Shown piece after piece: positions 25,313 through 33,028 of a stretch of 64,000 bases of DNA. Every line of letters starts with the position of its first letter. Within the stretch, counting starts at the first letter, position 1. The DNA is from Scatomorpha sp964367935 (lineage in GTDB: Bacteria; Bacillota; Clostridia; Oscillospirales; Oscillospiraceae), in contig CAYIYZ010000006.1 of the NCBI GenBank assembly GCA_964367935.1, forward strand, positions 67,684-131,683. The letters run 5' to 3'. A model generated the notes under the pieces. It searched no databases and was not told where the DNA came from. It was given only the letters and a program-made list of their open reading frames with translations. A program made the position numbers and the translations under genes.

Positions 25313-26251
25313 GTGATAATCAGTGCAACAAGGAGAACCGACATCCCCTCTTACTACGGTGAGTGGTTTGTCAACAGGCTTAAAGAAGGTTATGTACTAA
25401 TACAAAACCCATACAATAATAATCGCTACTCTAAAGCGAGTTTAACTCCTGAGGCTGTAGATATTATTGTGTTTTGGACGAAAAATCCAAAACCTTTTAT
25501 TAAGTATCTACCCATCATTGATGACATGGGCTACGCTTACTACTTTCAGTTTACCCTCACTCCTTATGGTAAAGAAACCGAGAGCGGGCTGCCAAAAAAA
25601 GCTGAGCTGCTCGATACATTTATCAACCTCAGTGAGCGACTTGGAAAGAAAAGAGTTGTGTGGCGATATGATCCTATTATACTGACCGACACCTACACAA
25701 AGGACTATCACGCAGCACATTTTGCTTACATGGCAGAAAAGCTATCCGACCATACCGACAGATGTGTTATCAGTTTTGTTGATGATTATAAAAATGTAGC
25801 ATCAAGGATGGGCAAAGACCCCACTTATAGCATGACAAGCGATAATATACTTGCAGTGGCAGAAACATTTTCTAAAATTGCTAAGGCCAATAACATTGAG
25901 CTCTTCACCTGTGCCGAAGCTATAGACTTAGAAGCATTTGATATAAAGCACGGTGCTTGCATTGACAAAGAGATAATAGAGCAAGTTCTCGGTCAAAAGA
26001 TTAAGGCAAAAAAAGACAAAAATCAACGCAAGGAGTGCGCTTGCATCGAGAGTATAGACATTGGCACATATAACTGTTGTGCCAATGGTTGTAGCTATTG
26101 TTACGCACTTACAAGCGAAAAATCTGCTCACTCTAATATGGCAAAACACAATCCCATGCTCCCGGTGTTAATCGGAAACGTTAATCCCGAAGCCGTTATC
26201 ACCGACAGAGATAGCTACAGTATTATCGAAAATCAAATGTCCTTGTTCTGA
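25313..26251 (+). CDS. DUF1848 protein with C-terminal CxxxCxxC cluster
   Basis: 312 residues from a GTG start. The N-terminus MIISATRRTDIPSYYGEWFV is the DUF1848 hallmark, followed by VFWTKNPKPF and VWRYDPIIL. Near the C-terminus, NCCANGCSYCYA contains CxxxCxxC, the spacing of the radical-SAM iron-sulphur motif but placed at the end of the protein; additional cysteines precede it (ECACIES). Function is unknown. It begins 8 bases after ogt on the same strand, which links it to alkylation repair by context. A radical-SAM-like DNA or nucleotide lesion enzyme is possible but only inferred. Confidence 0.85.
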   Translation: MIISATRRTDIPSYYGEWFVNRLKEGYVLIQNPYNNNRYSKASLTPEAVDIIVFWTKNPKPFIKYLPIIDDMGYAYYFQFTLTPYGKETESGLPKKAELLDTFINLSERLGKKRVVWRYDPIILTDTYTKDYHAAHFAYMAEKLSDHTDRCVISFVDDYKNVASRMGKDPTYSMTSDNILAVAETFSKIAKANNIELFTCAEAIDLEAFDIKHGACIDKEIIEQVLGQKIKAKKDKNQRKECACIESIDIGTYNCCANGCSYCYALTSEKSAHSNMAKHNPMLPVLIGNVNPEAVITDRDSYSIIENQMSLF

Positions 26252-26271
26252 TTCATCTTTGCTCAATATCG

Positions 26272-26300
26272 TTGTACGCAGCATTCGTGTGTGATATAAT
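26272..26300 (+). promoter_or_regulatory. Promoter of the SDR gene
   Basis: TTGTAC (26272-26277) and TATAAT (26295-26300) are separated by 17 bases, with the start codon 47 bases further on. This gives the oxidoreductase its own transcript. Confidence 0.7.
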
Positions 26301-26347
26301 TTAAGGTGAACATAGTATGAAATCTTGAATAACAGAGGAGCAGTTAT

Positions 26348-27046
26348 ATGAAAGTTTGTATAATTACCGGAGGCGCGAGCGGCATAGGCTTTGATATGGC
26401 AGAGCAGTTTGCAAAAAAAGGATATAAGGTCGTTGTACTCGACATTCTCGAAAACAAAGAAGATTATGTGGACTATATTGAAACAGATCTATCCGTACCG
26501 AGCTCTGTGGAGCGAGCATTTGGGATAATTAAGGAAAGGTACGGTACAGCTCATATATTGATCAACAATGGAGCTGTTGCCATGTTTGTGAAAAATGTTT
26601 TAGATGTATCGCTCGACGATTACAACAAGGTTTTAGACACAAACCTACGTGGCGCTTTTCTATGTGCAAAGAAGTTTATTGAAATTAACAGCGGTGAAAA
26701 CTACGGCAGAATAATCAACATCTCATCCACAAGATGGCACCAAAACATGGAGGATTGGGAGCTATACGGCATGAGCAAGGGCGGAATCGTCTCACTTACA
26801 AATTCACTATGCGTGTCACTTAAAGGTACACCGATCACCGTAAACGCCATCAGCCCCGGCTTTATACACGTGGGTTATTGGAAGGACCTAGAGCCGAGAG
26901 ACCACGAAATCCACCCCTCTAACAGAGTTGGCAGACCGCGTGATATATCAAATATGTGTTTGTTTTTGGCCGATGAGGAAAACGACTTCATTAATGGTGC
27001 AAACATTGTAATCGATGGCGGCATGACGAAAAGAATGATCTATTAA
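26348..27046 (+). CDS. Short-chain dehydrogenase/reductase
   Basis: A 232-residue Rossmann-fold oxidoreductase. The cofactor motif is TGGASGIGFDMAEQF, the NNGA motif is INNGAVA, and the catalytic pair is in YGMSKGG (Tyr-x-x-x-Lys) with the serine in ISSTRW. The usual glycine-rich end IDGGMT is present. An acidic residue after beta-2 (VVLDIL) favours NAD(H). Substrate is not evident, and it sits alone with its own promoter. Confidence 0.9.
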   Translation: MKVCIITGGASGIGFDMAEQFAKKGYKVVVLDILENKEDYVDYIETDLSVPSSVERAFGIIKERYGTAHILINNGAVAMFVKNVLDVSLDDYNKVLDTNLRGAFLCAKKFIEINSGENYGRIINISSTRWHQNMEDWELYGMSKGGIVSLTNSLCVSLKGTPITVNAISPGFIHVGYWKDLEPRDHEIHPSNRVGRPRDISNMCLFLADEENDFINGANIVIDGGMTKRMIY

Positions 27047-27155
27047 CCGTATTTATAATTTTCATATAGCGTCTCCGCAGTTTTTGTGTTATAGTTAATT
27101 CGTTCATTAATTTTCGACATTATATCTATAATATTTTGGTACGAAGGAGCACGAT

Positions 27156-27563
27156 ATGAAGTATTCACTCACTGATGATCTGCGCACCGGTCACTACACC
27201 ATTGATGCTCAGCACAAGGAACTGTTTGTCGCTGTAAATGATTTGCTCGACGCCTGTTCTAAAGGTGCTGGTAGGAAGAGCGTCGGTAAAACCTCGCAAT
27301 TTCTTCGTCAATACGTTGAGAAACATTTCGCAGATGAAGAATCTCTGCAAATCAAAAGCAATTACCCCGGATATTCAGCTCACAAGCAATTCCACGAAAA
27401 CTATAAGAAGAAGCTTAACGAAGACCTAAAGTCTTTAGATGAAAGCAATATATCGATAGCTACACTGGCTCTTATTAACAATTCCATAGCTACGCTCATA
27501 GCACATATCAAACAAGAAGACAAAAAGATGGCAAAGCACCTCCAAAGCAAAGCAACAAAATAA
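27156..27563 (+). CDS. Bacteriohemerythrin
   Basis: A 135-residue hemerythrin-domain protein that binds O2 at a di-iron site. The ligands are visible: HYTIDAQHKE, HFADEE, a SAHKQFHENY pair and HIKQEDKKM. In anaerobes such single-domain proteins are thought to buffer or sense oxygen. A CGAAGGAG site precedes the ATG. It lies upstream of a strong terminator and convergent to the UvrA-like gene. Confidence 0.92.
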   Translation: MKYSLTDDLRTGHYTIDAQHKELFVAVNDLLDACSKGAGRKSVGKTSQFLRQYVEKHFADEESLQIKSNYPGYSAHKQFHENYKKKLNEDLKSLDESNISIATLALINNSIATLIAHIKQEDKKMAKHLQSKATK

Positions 27564-27570
27564 AAACTTT

Positions 27571-27598
27571 AAAGCCTGTGGATTTCTCCACAGGCTTT
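27571..27598. terminator. Bidirectional terminator
   Basis: AAAGCCTGTGGA (27571-27582) and TCCACAGGCTTT (27587-27598) form a 12-bp perfect stem with a TTTC loop. T-rich sequence follows it on both strands, better on the minus strand. Confidence 0.88.
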
Positions 27599-27624
27599 CT
27601 CTTATTCAAGGCTTGCTTTATATT

Positions 27625-30072
27625 TTACAGATATCTACCTGTGACGCTGTTTTTATTTTGCGAGATTTCGTAAGGCGTGCCCTCTGCTATTATCTCTCCA
27701 CCACGACTGCCGCCTAAAGGTCCAAGCTCTATAATGTAATCACTTTTTGCGAGCATCTGGGTGGAATGCTCTATGACAAACACAGAGTTGCCTTGCGTCA
27801 CTAATTTTCTCAGTAGCACCAAAAGCTTTTCACTATCCGAAGGGTGCAAGCCCGTTGTCGGCTCGTCCAGCAGATACAAAGTATGCCCCACGCTCCCCTT
27901 CGCCAACTCTCTAGATAGTTTCAGCCTTTGACACTCGCCGCCCGAGAGTGTAGTTGTAGATTGACCTAATTTGAGATAAGACAGCCCCACTTCATCTATG
28001 GTCATCAGCTTTTTCATTATTTCCTTACTACCTGCAAAAAACTCTAAATTCTCTAATATAGTCGAGTTTAAGACATCTGAAATGCTCTTACCTTTGTATG
28101 TGATCGATAACACTTTTTTCTTAAACCTATGCCCTTTGCAGACAGGGCACTGAACCTCAACGTCATCTAAAAATTGCATATCAAGCGGAATGACTCCAAG
28201 TCCTTCACATTTTTCACAACGCCCACCTTTGACATTGAAGGAAAAATCAGCCGGTTTTAACTTCAATCTCTTCGCTTCCTCTTGAGTTGAAAACAACTCT
28301 CTTATCAAGGTGAAAACCTCAGTGTAGGTTGCAATATTACTCCTACTCTGCCTGCCAATAGGACTTTGGTCTATTTTTATTACATCCGTGATATTCAAAA
28401 AGCCCTCTATGCTCTTTGCATTTCTGCGCTGTTCTATCACATCAAATACGAGTGAACTTTTGCCACTGCCCGAGACCCCGGCAAACGCCACAAGCTGACC
28501 TAAGGGGACTTTTACCGAAATATCCTTCAAATTATTCGCCTTCGCTTTTTCAACCTCTATAAAACCACTCGCCCTTATCACCTTGTCATTAGGCTCTTGT
28601 TTTTGCGTTCTCAAGTACTTCGCAGTCTTAGATACTTCACTAAGCGCCACTTGCGAAACCTCTCCGCTTGCGACAAGCTCACCGCCAAAGGTGCCGGCAC
28701 CGACACCAAAGTCCAGTACATAGTCACACTCTTTTACAAATTCCATATCGTGCTCTATAACTATTACCGTATTCCCCAAATCTCTTAGCTTTCTAAGCGA
28801 CTTTAACAGTAGGTCTGTGTCTTTTGCATGTAGGCCTGTCGTCGGCTCGTCCAAGATATACAATACCCCGGTTAGTCCGCTCTCCAGTACGCTCGCCAAT
28901 CTCAAGCGCTGGCTCTCGCCGCCTGATAATGTGAAAACAGGCCGATCTATCGAAAGATATTCCAGTCCGATTTTCACTATCCCACCCACACGCTTTAAAA
29001 TATCACCCACTATAGCACTCGAAATTTCCTTTTCTGCGCTTGTTGACTTCGTTTGCATCTGCTCTATAAATTCTACCAGCGCTAACATCGTATACGCACT
29101 AACCTCACTTATGGTCTTGCCGTTTACTTTTGCGGTCCTTCCGTCGAAACCAAGCCTTGTCCCATGACACTCATCGCAATCCACACTGCATATTGCATTT
29201 GCAATCACTGTATTTGCGACCTTCTTAGTGCTTGACTCTATCACTTTCTTGCTCACAAATGTGCGCAGCCCCTCAACATAACCGTCCATCACCCTCTTGG
29301 GTTTTTTTACATCGGGAAACCTACGCTTAAACTCCTCACTGTCAACACCGTCCATCAGCACCAAACGCTCAAGCTCATTATAATCTCTCACAGCCTTAGT
29401 CACATCAAATGTAAAGCCATAATGCTTGCCGCAAGCCTCGTGTACTGCCGAATAATGCTCCCAAAATACCTCATTACCCCAAATTTTGATTGCACCATCT
29501 TTTATGCTTAAAGTCTCGTCAATAATTTTCGAGAAGTCTACATCCTTTATCACGCCTATACCCTTACACTTTTTACACGCCCCCTCCGTCTTATTAAACG
29601 AAAAGCTTGCCATACTCAAGTGAGGAAGCTTAGCCTTGCAGCAAGGACAAGTTGTGTCTGTGAAATCTATCTCCTCATCTTCTTCGAAGCTCGGCTGTAT
29701 CTCCACGCCACAATTAGGGCACATTCTTGTAGCTAATTTAGCATACAAAATGCGTAGATACGTCAATACCTCCGTGTAAGTCCCTACGGTCGAGCGTGGG
29801 TTTTTTGATAGTACTCTCTGGCCTACGGAAATAGAGGGTGAAAGCCCCTCTATACTGTCTACTTTCGGCTTGTTAAGGCCGTCGGTCACCATTCCCATTG
29901 ACTCTAAATATTGCCTTTGACATTCCTTTTGTAAAATATCCATTGCAAAGCTGCTTTTGCCGCTTCCCGACACACCTGTTAGGGCTATAAGCTTATACTT
30001 CGGGAGCTCAACACTTATATTCTTTAAATTATTTTCCCTCGCACCTGTGATTTTTATCATTTCGTTTCTCAT
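27625..30072 (-). CDS. UvrA paralogue (short UvrA-like ABC ATPase)
   Basis: About 815 residues, compared with about 940 for canonical UvrA. Two ABC modules are present: Walker A GVSGSGKSSFAMDI and GVSGSGKSSLVFDV, signatures LSGGESQRLRLASVL and LSGGECQRLKLSRELAKGSV, and zinc-finger cysteine pairs (CPNCGVE ... CPCCKA; CEKCEGLG ... CPVCKG). The missing length falls in the first module, where UvrA carries its UvrB-binding region. Such UvrA2-type proteins occur in antibiotic producers and in repair or tolerance roles. I start at the ATG at 30070-30072, which has a GAGGAGG site. It follows the acetyltransferase gene by 43 bases. Confidence 0.9.
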   Translation of the reverse strand: MRNEMIKITGARENNLKNISVELPKYKLIALTGVSGSGKSSFAMDILQKECQRQYLESMGMVTDGLNKPKVDSIEGLSPSISVGQRVLSKNPRSTVGTYTEVLTYLRILYAKLATRMCPNCGVEIQPSFEEDEEIDFTDTTCPCCKAKLPHLSMASFSFNKTEGACKKCKGIGVIKDVDFSKIIDETLSIKDGAIKIWGNEVFWEHYSAVHEACGKHYGFTFDVTKAVRDYNELERLVLMDGVDSEEFKRRFPDVKKPKRVMDGYVEGLRTFVSKKVIESSTKKVANTVIANAICSVDCDECHGTRLGFDGRTAKVNGKTISEVSAYTMLALVEFIEQMQTKSTSAEKEISSAIVGDILKRVGGIVKIGLEYLSIDRPVFTLSGGESQRLRLASVLESGLTGVLYILDEPTTGLHAKDTDLLLKSLRKLRDLGNTVIVIEHDMEFVKECDYVLDFGVGAGTFGGELVASGEVSQVALSEVSKTAKYLRTQKQEPNDKVIRASGFIEVEKAKANNLKDISVKVPLGQLVAFAGVSGSGKSSLVFDVIEQRRNAKSIEGFLNITDVIKIDQSPIGRQSRSNIATYTEVFTLIRELFSTQEEAKRLKLKPADFSFNVKGGRCEKCEGLGVIPLDMQFLDDVEVQCPVCKGHRFKKKVLSITYKGKSISDVLNSTILENLEFFAGSKEIMKKLMTIDEVGLSYLKLGQSTTTLSGGECQRLKLSRELAKGSVGHTLYLLDEPTTGLHPSDSEKLLVLLRKLVTQGNSVFVIEHSTQMLAKSDYIIELGPLGGSRGGEIIAEGTPYEISQNKNSVTGRYL

Positions 30073-30115
30073 TTTTTCCTCCTCAAGAGCTAAGCGACTG
30101 CACATTTATCGTCTA

Positions 30116-30697
30116 TCAATATTGCTTATTTCTATCCTCATCTGTGATCTGACGTAAAACTCTACACGGATTACCCACAGCAACCACGCCGTCCGGAATA
30201 TCTTTTGTAACTACACTGCCGCTTCCGATAACCACATTGTTGCCTATAGTTACGCCCGGCATCACATGCACACCCGCTCCAAACCACACGCTATCTCCTA
30301 CACTTATAGGTTTCGCAAACTCCAAGCCCATATTTCTTCTTTCTGCATCTATAGGGTGACTTGCTGTATGAAAGCCACAATTAGGGCCTATAAAAACATC
30401 GTCACCGAATGTAATTTTAGCGGCATCCAGAATAATTAAGCCGTGATTAGCATAGAAATTTTCGCCAATCTCTATGTTATATCCGAAATCACACCAAAAC
30501 GGACTTTGAACCGCCATTATACTTTTCACTTTGCCAAACAACTTTTGTAATATCGCCATTCTCTCATCTTGCATTGACGGCTTTAGGCTATTGTACTCGA
30601 AGCAAATATCCTTACATTCATTTAACTGATCACATATTTCTTTGTCGTAATTTGCATTATAGAGCATCCCTTTAGCTCTTTTTTCTAACTCTGTCAT
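30116..30697 (-). CDS. Sugar O-acetyltransferase (maltose/galactoside acetyltransferase type)
   Basis: A 193-residue left-handed beta-helix enzyme. It begins TELEKRAKGMLYNANYDKEI, the conserved N-terminal helix of the maltose O-acetyltransferase group, and has hexapeptide repeats ending VTIGNNVVIGSGSVVTKDIP. The catalytic histidine lies in the segment GFHTASHPIDA. It uses acetyl-CoA; the sugar acceptor is unknown. It is upstream of the UvrA-like gene on the same strand and may share its transcript. Confidence 0.93.
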   Translation of the reverse strand: MTELEKRAKGMLYNANYDKEICDQLNECKDICFEYNSLKPSMQDERMAILQKLFGKVKSIMAVQSPFWCDFGYNIEIGENFYANHGLIILDAAKITFGDDVFIGPNCGFHTASHPIDAERRNMGLEFAKPISVGDSVWFGAGVHVMPGVTIGNNVVIGSGSVVTKDIPDGVVAVGNPCRVLRQITDEDRNKQY

Positions 30698-30908
30698 TTC
30701 ATCTCACGCTTTCTTTTATTTTACCGTCTTCATCAAGATCAAAACACATCAATCACTATACACACTATACCAGTAATCTTGCCACAATTTCAAGCATTAC
30801 CCTTCTTTCTACAGTATTATTAGCGCCTGCACAGAGCCTTGCCCTTTTTTATGTTTTGCTGTATTATTGTAAATAGTTTATATTATAAACAAAAAAGTGG
30901 GTGATGAC

Positions 30909-31562
30909 ATGTATTTTGAATACGGACAAGTTGAAATAGACTATTTATCAAAAAAAGATAAGAAGTTAGCAGAGGCAATCTTGCGGATAGGGGCTATACA
31001 AAGGCCTCTTGACGAAGATTTGTTTTCCTCTACCCTACATCATATTATAGGGCAGCAGATCTCTATATCAGCGCAGGCGACTGTATGGCGACGAATGTGT
31101 CAGCTATTAGGTGATGTCAATGCCGAAACCGTTGCAAACTCAGATGTTGAATCCCTACAAAAGTGCGGTATCACCTTCAAAAAAGCCGAATACATTAAAG
31201 CCTTTTGCGACAGCGTCATCAGTGGCGAACTTATTTTAAATGAGCTTTACAGTAAAAACGACGAGGAAGTTATTAAGATCTTGAGCTCTATTAAAGGTAT
31301 AGGCGTATGGACGGCTGAAATGATTATGACATTTTGTATGCAAAGACCGAATGTCATTAGCTATGGTGACCTTGCAATTTTACGTGGAATGCGAATGCTC
31401 TATAGGCACAAGAAAATAACACCCGAACTTTTCGCAAAATACAAGAAGAGATACTCCCCTTATGCGACGACGGCGGCACTATACTTCTGGGCCATTGCCG
31501 GTGGAGCCCTCCCTGAATTAACTGATCCTGCCCCTAAGCCAAAGAAATCAAAAACGAAATAA
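30909..31562 (+). CDS. DNA-3-methyladenine glycosylase (AlkA-like, HhH-GPD family)
   Basis: 217 residues. The helix-hairpin-helix reads LSSIKGIGVWTAEMIMTFCM and the catalytic aspartate is in YGDLAILRGM. HIIGQQISISAQATVWRRM is the typical family stretch. It excises alkylated bases such as 3-methyladenine. I start at the ATG at 30909, with GGGTGAT upstream; a GTG at 30897 is also open. It adds another alkylation-repair enzyme within 6 kb of the alkD-adaA-ogt cluster. Confidence 0.9.
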   Translation: MYFEYGQVEIDYLSKKDKKLAEAILRIGAIQRPLDEDLFSSTLHHIIGQQISISAQATVWRRMCQLLGDVNAETVANSDVESLQKCGITFKKAEYIKAFCDSVISGELILNELYSKNDEEVIKILSSIKGIGVWTAEMIMTFCMQRPNVISYGDLAILRGMRMLYRHKKITPELFAKYKKRYSPYATTAALYFWAIAGGALPELTDPAPKPKKSKTK

Positions 31563-31564
31563 GC

Positions 31565-31600
31565 AAGTGCAACGAAACTTCGCTTTCGTTGCACTTTTTT
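31565..31600 (+). terminator. Terminator after the glycosylase
   Basis: AAGTGCAACGAAA (31565-31577) pairs with TTTCGTTGCACTT (31584-31596), followed by more T. Confidence 0.92.
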
Positions 31601-31652
31601 GTTCTAACGTACTATGCCTGTCCGTATATTTTAACGACGGGAGGTATTTAAT

Positions 31653-32246
31653 ATGATTATGTCTGTAATTTGGATAGCTATGATGCTTTGTGCTCTCCTG
31701 TACTCACTGTGGGCCGGCACTACTGCAAATCTTGGTGCCGCTATCACACAAGGTACAAGTCAAGCCGTCACTTTCTGTTTGAGTACCGGAGCACTCATTT
31801 GTCTGTGGTCAGGGCTTATGGAGGTTCTTAGCCGCAGTGGTGCCATGTCGGCACTATCACGACTTCTCAGGCGACCGCTCACTATACTATTTCCGGATGC
31901 CGCCAAGGACAAAGACACCATCGAGGCTCTCAGTGCCAACGTCTCCGCTAATCTACTGGGTTTGGGAAACGCCGCCACCCCCATGGGCATACGTGCCGCT
32001 GAGGGGCTCTCACGACTGGCAAACAACAACCCAAGCGCAAGTGAATCGCTCTGTATGCTCGTTGTGGTAAACACAGCTTCCGTACAGCTCCTACCAACTA
32101 CCATCGCCTCGGTGCGTGCTCAATTCGGCGCATCTGAGCCTTTTGATATTCTGCCCGCTGTATGGATTTCCTCTATCGCATCTGTCGTAGCAGGTGTGCT
32201 CATGGGAAAATTCCTATCAGCCACACTTTTTAAAAACACATGCTGA
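31653..32246 (+). CDS. spmA: Spore maturation protein A
   Basis: A 197-residue membrane protein with nucleoside-recognition-domain character and SpmA motifs: ANVSANLLGLGNAATPMGIR, followed by VVVNTASVQLLPTT. SpmA with SpmB is needed in Bacillus for proper spore core dehydration. A GGGAGG site precedes the ATG. It overlaps spmB by seven bases. Expression is expected in the sporangium, but I could not identify a sporulation sigma-factor promoter with confidence. Confidence 0.94.
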   Translation: MIMSVIWIAMMLCALLYSLWAGTTANLGAAITQGTSQAVTFCLSTGALICLWSGLMEVLSRSGAMSALSRLLRRPLTILFPDAAKDKDTIEALSANVSANLLGLGNAATPMGIRAAEGLSRLANNNPSASESLCMLVVVNTASVQLLPTTIASVRAQFGASEPFDILPAVWISSIASVVAGVLMGKFLSATLFKNTC

Positions 32247-32737
32247 GTGCACTAATCATTATATCCATCGCTCTCTTTGGGCTATTTCGCTCCACTGATA
32301 TCTATGAAGCCATGATCGTCGGTGCAACGCGCGGTCTCAAAACCGTCTTGCAAATTTTCCCATCACTGCTTGTCTTACTGACCGCTGTGTACATGCTTCG
32401 TGCCTCAGGCTTCACAGACACTCTCACCATCGTCATAGAGCCACTGTTTTCCAAACTCGGCATAGCTCCGGAACTATCTGTACTCATGGTACTGCGGCCT
32501 ATAAGCGGAAGCGGTGCCCTTGCCGCCGCCGGTGATATCATCGCGACACACGGCGTCGACAGCGTCACCGGGCGTGCAGCTGCTATCATGATGGGTTCAA
32601 CCGAAACCACCTTCTATGTGCTCGCCGTCTATTTCGGCGCAGTCAGTATCAAGAAAACAAGATGGGCTATACCTGCAGCACTCACCGCTGACTTCGTCGC
32701 TATGCTCACCGCCTCAATATGCGCTAAAATATTATAG
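32240..32737 (+). CDS. spmB: Spore maturation protein B
   Basis: A 165-residue membrane protein, partner of SpmA. The family pattern RPISGSGALAAAGDIIATHG and MMGSTETTFYVLAVYFGAVS is present. Its ATG lies within the 3' end of spmA. The stop codon lies at 32735-32737, inside the first base pairs of the downstream hairpin repeat, so the hairpin starts within the gene's last codons. Confidence 0.94.
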   Translation: MLSALIIISIALFGLFRSTDIYEAMIVGATRGLKTVLQIFPSLLVLLTAVYMLRASGFTDTLTIVIEPLFSKLGIAPELSVLMVLRPISGSGALAAAGDIIATHGVDSVTGRAAAIMMGSTETTFYVLAVYFGAVSIKKTRWAIPAALTADFVAMLTASICAKIL

Positions 32738-32764
32738 CCTGACGGCAAGAGCCGTCAGGCTATT
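32733..32764 (+). repeat. Duplicated terminator-like hairpin, copy 1 (left of 203-bp element)
   Basis: A 32-bp sequence containing the perfect palindrome TAGCCTGACGGC-AAGA and its complement. It is repeated exactly at 32968-32999. No T run follows this copy, because the 203-bp element begins right after it. Confidence 0.9.
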
Positions 32765-32967
32765 CAGCTTGTCAAAAAAGTCGCCGCACCAAACCCTCGT
32801 CCTTTGCAGAGCAAAGATTTTTCTAAAATCACGGCGAGTTGCCTGGTCTGATTTTAGAAAAATGTTAGATTTTATCTGTGGCGGGGCGCGTACACGCCAC
32901 AGATTCTTATCGAGGCTCGCAAGCCGAGAACTCCTTTTTGTCGAAAAACCTGTTTTTCGACAGTCTA
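32765..32967 (+). mobile_element. 203-bp structured repeat element, copy A
   Basis: Collinear, without gaps, with the reverse complement of 57303-57505, which is also exactly 203 bp. The centre (about 32811-32876) is nearly identical between the copies. Stem-loops in order: CTTTGC-AGA-GCAAAG (32802-32816); 15-bp arms ATTTTTCTAAAATCA (32817-32831) with 32849-32863; 10-bp arms ATCTGTGGCG (32874-32883) with 32895-32904; GGCT-CGCA-AGCC (32914-32925); and GTCGAAAAAC-CT-GTTTTTCGAC (32940-32961). The ends (CAG..TGTCAAA and its approximate complement CGACAG) form short imperfect inverted repeats. No open frame is shared. It lies between convergent spmB and degV. The class is unknown to me. Confidence 0.85.
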
Positions 32968-32999
32968 TATAGCCTGACGGCAAGAGCCGTCAGGCTATT
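32968..32999 (+). repeat. Duplicated terminator-like hairpin, copy 2 (right of 203-bp element)
   Basis: An exact repeat of 32733-32764, probably the original hairpin position since it leads into the ancestral intergenic sequence before degV. Confidence 0.9.
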
Positions 33000-33028
33000 A
33001 AAGTTATGTTTAAAGTGCGTATCGCCTA

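Noticed and set aside
32616..32983. Open frames of 83-118 codons across the 203-bp element at locus A
   Set aside because: The frames are not kept in copy B and have no ribosome binding sites, so the element appears non-coding.
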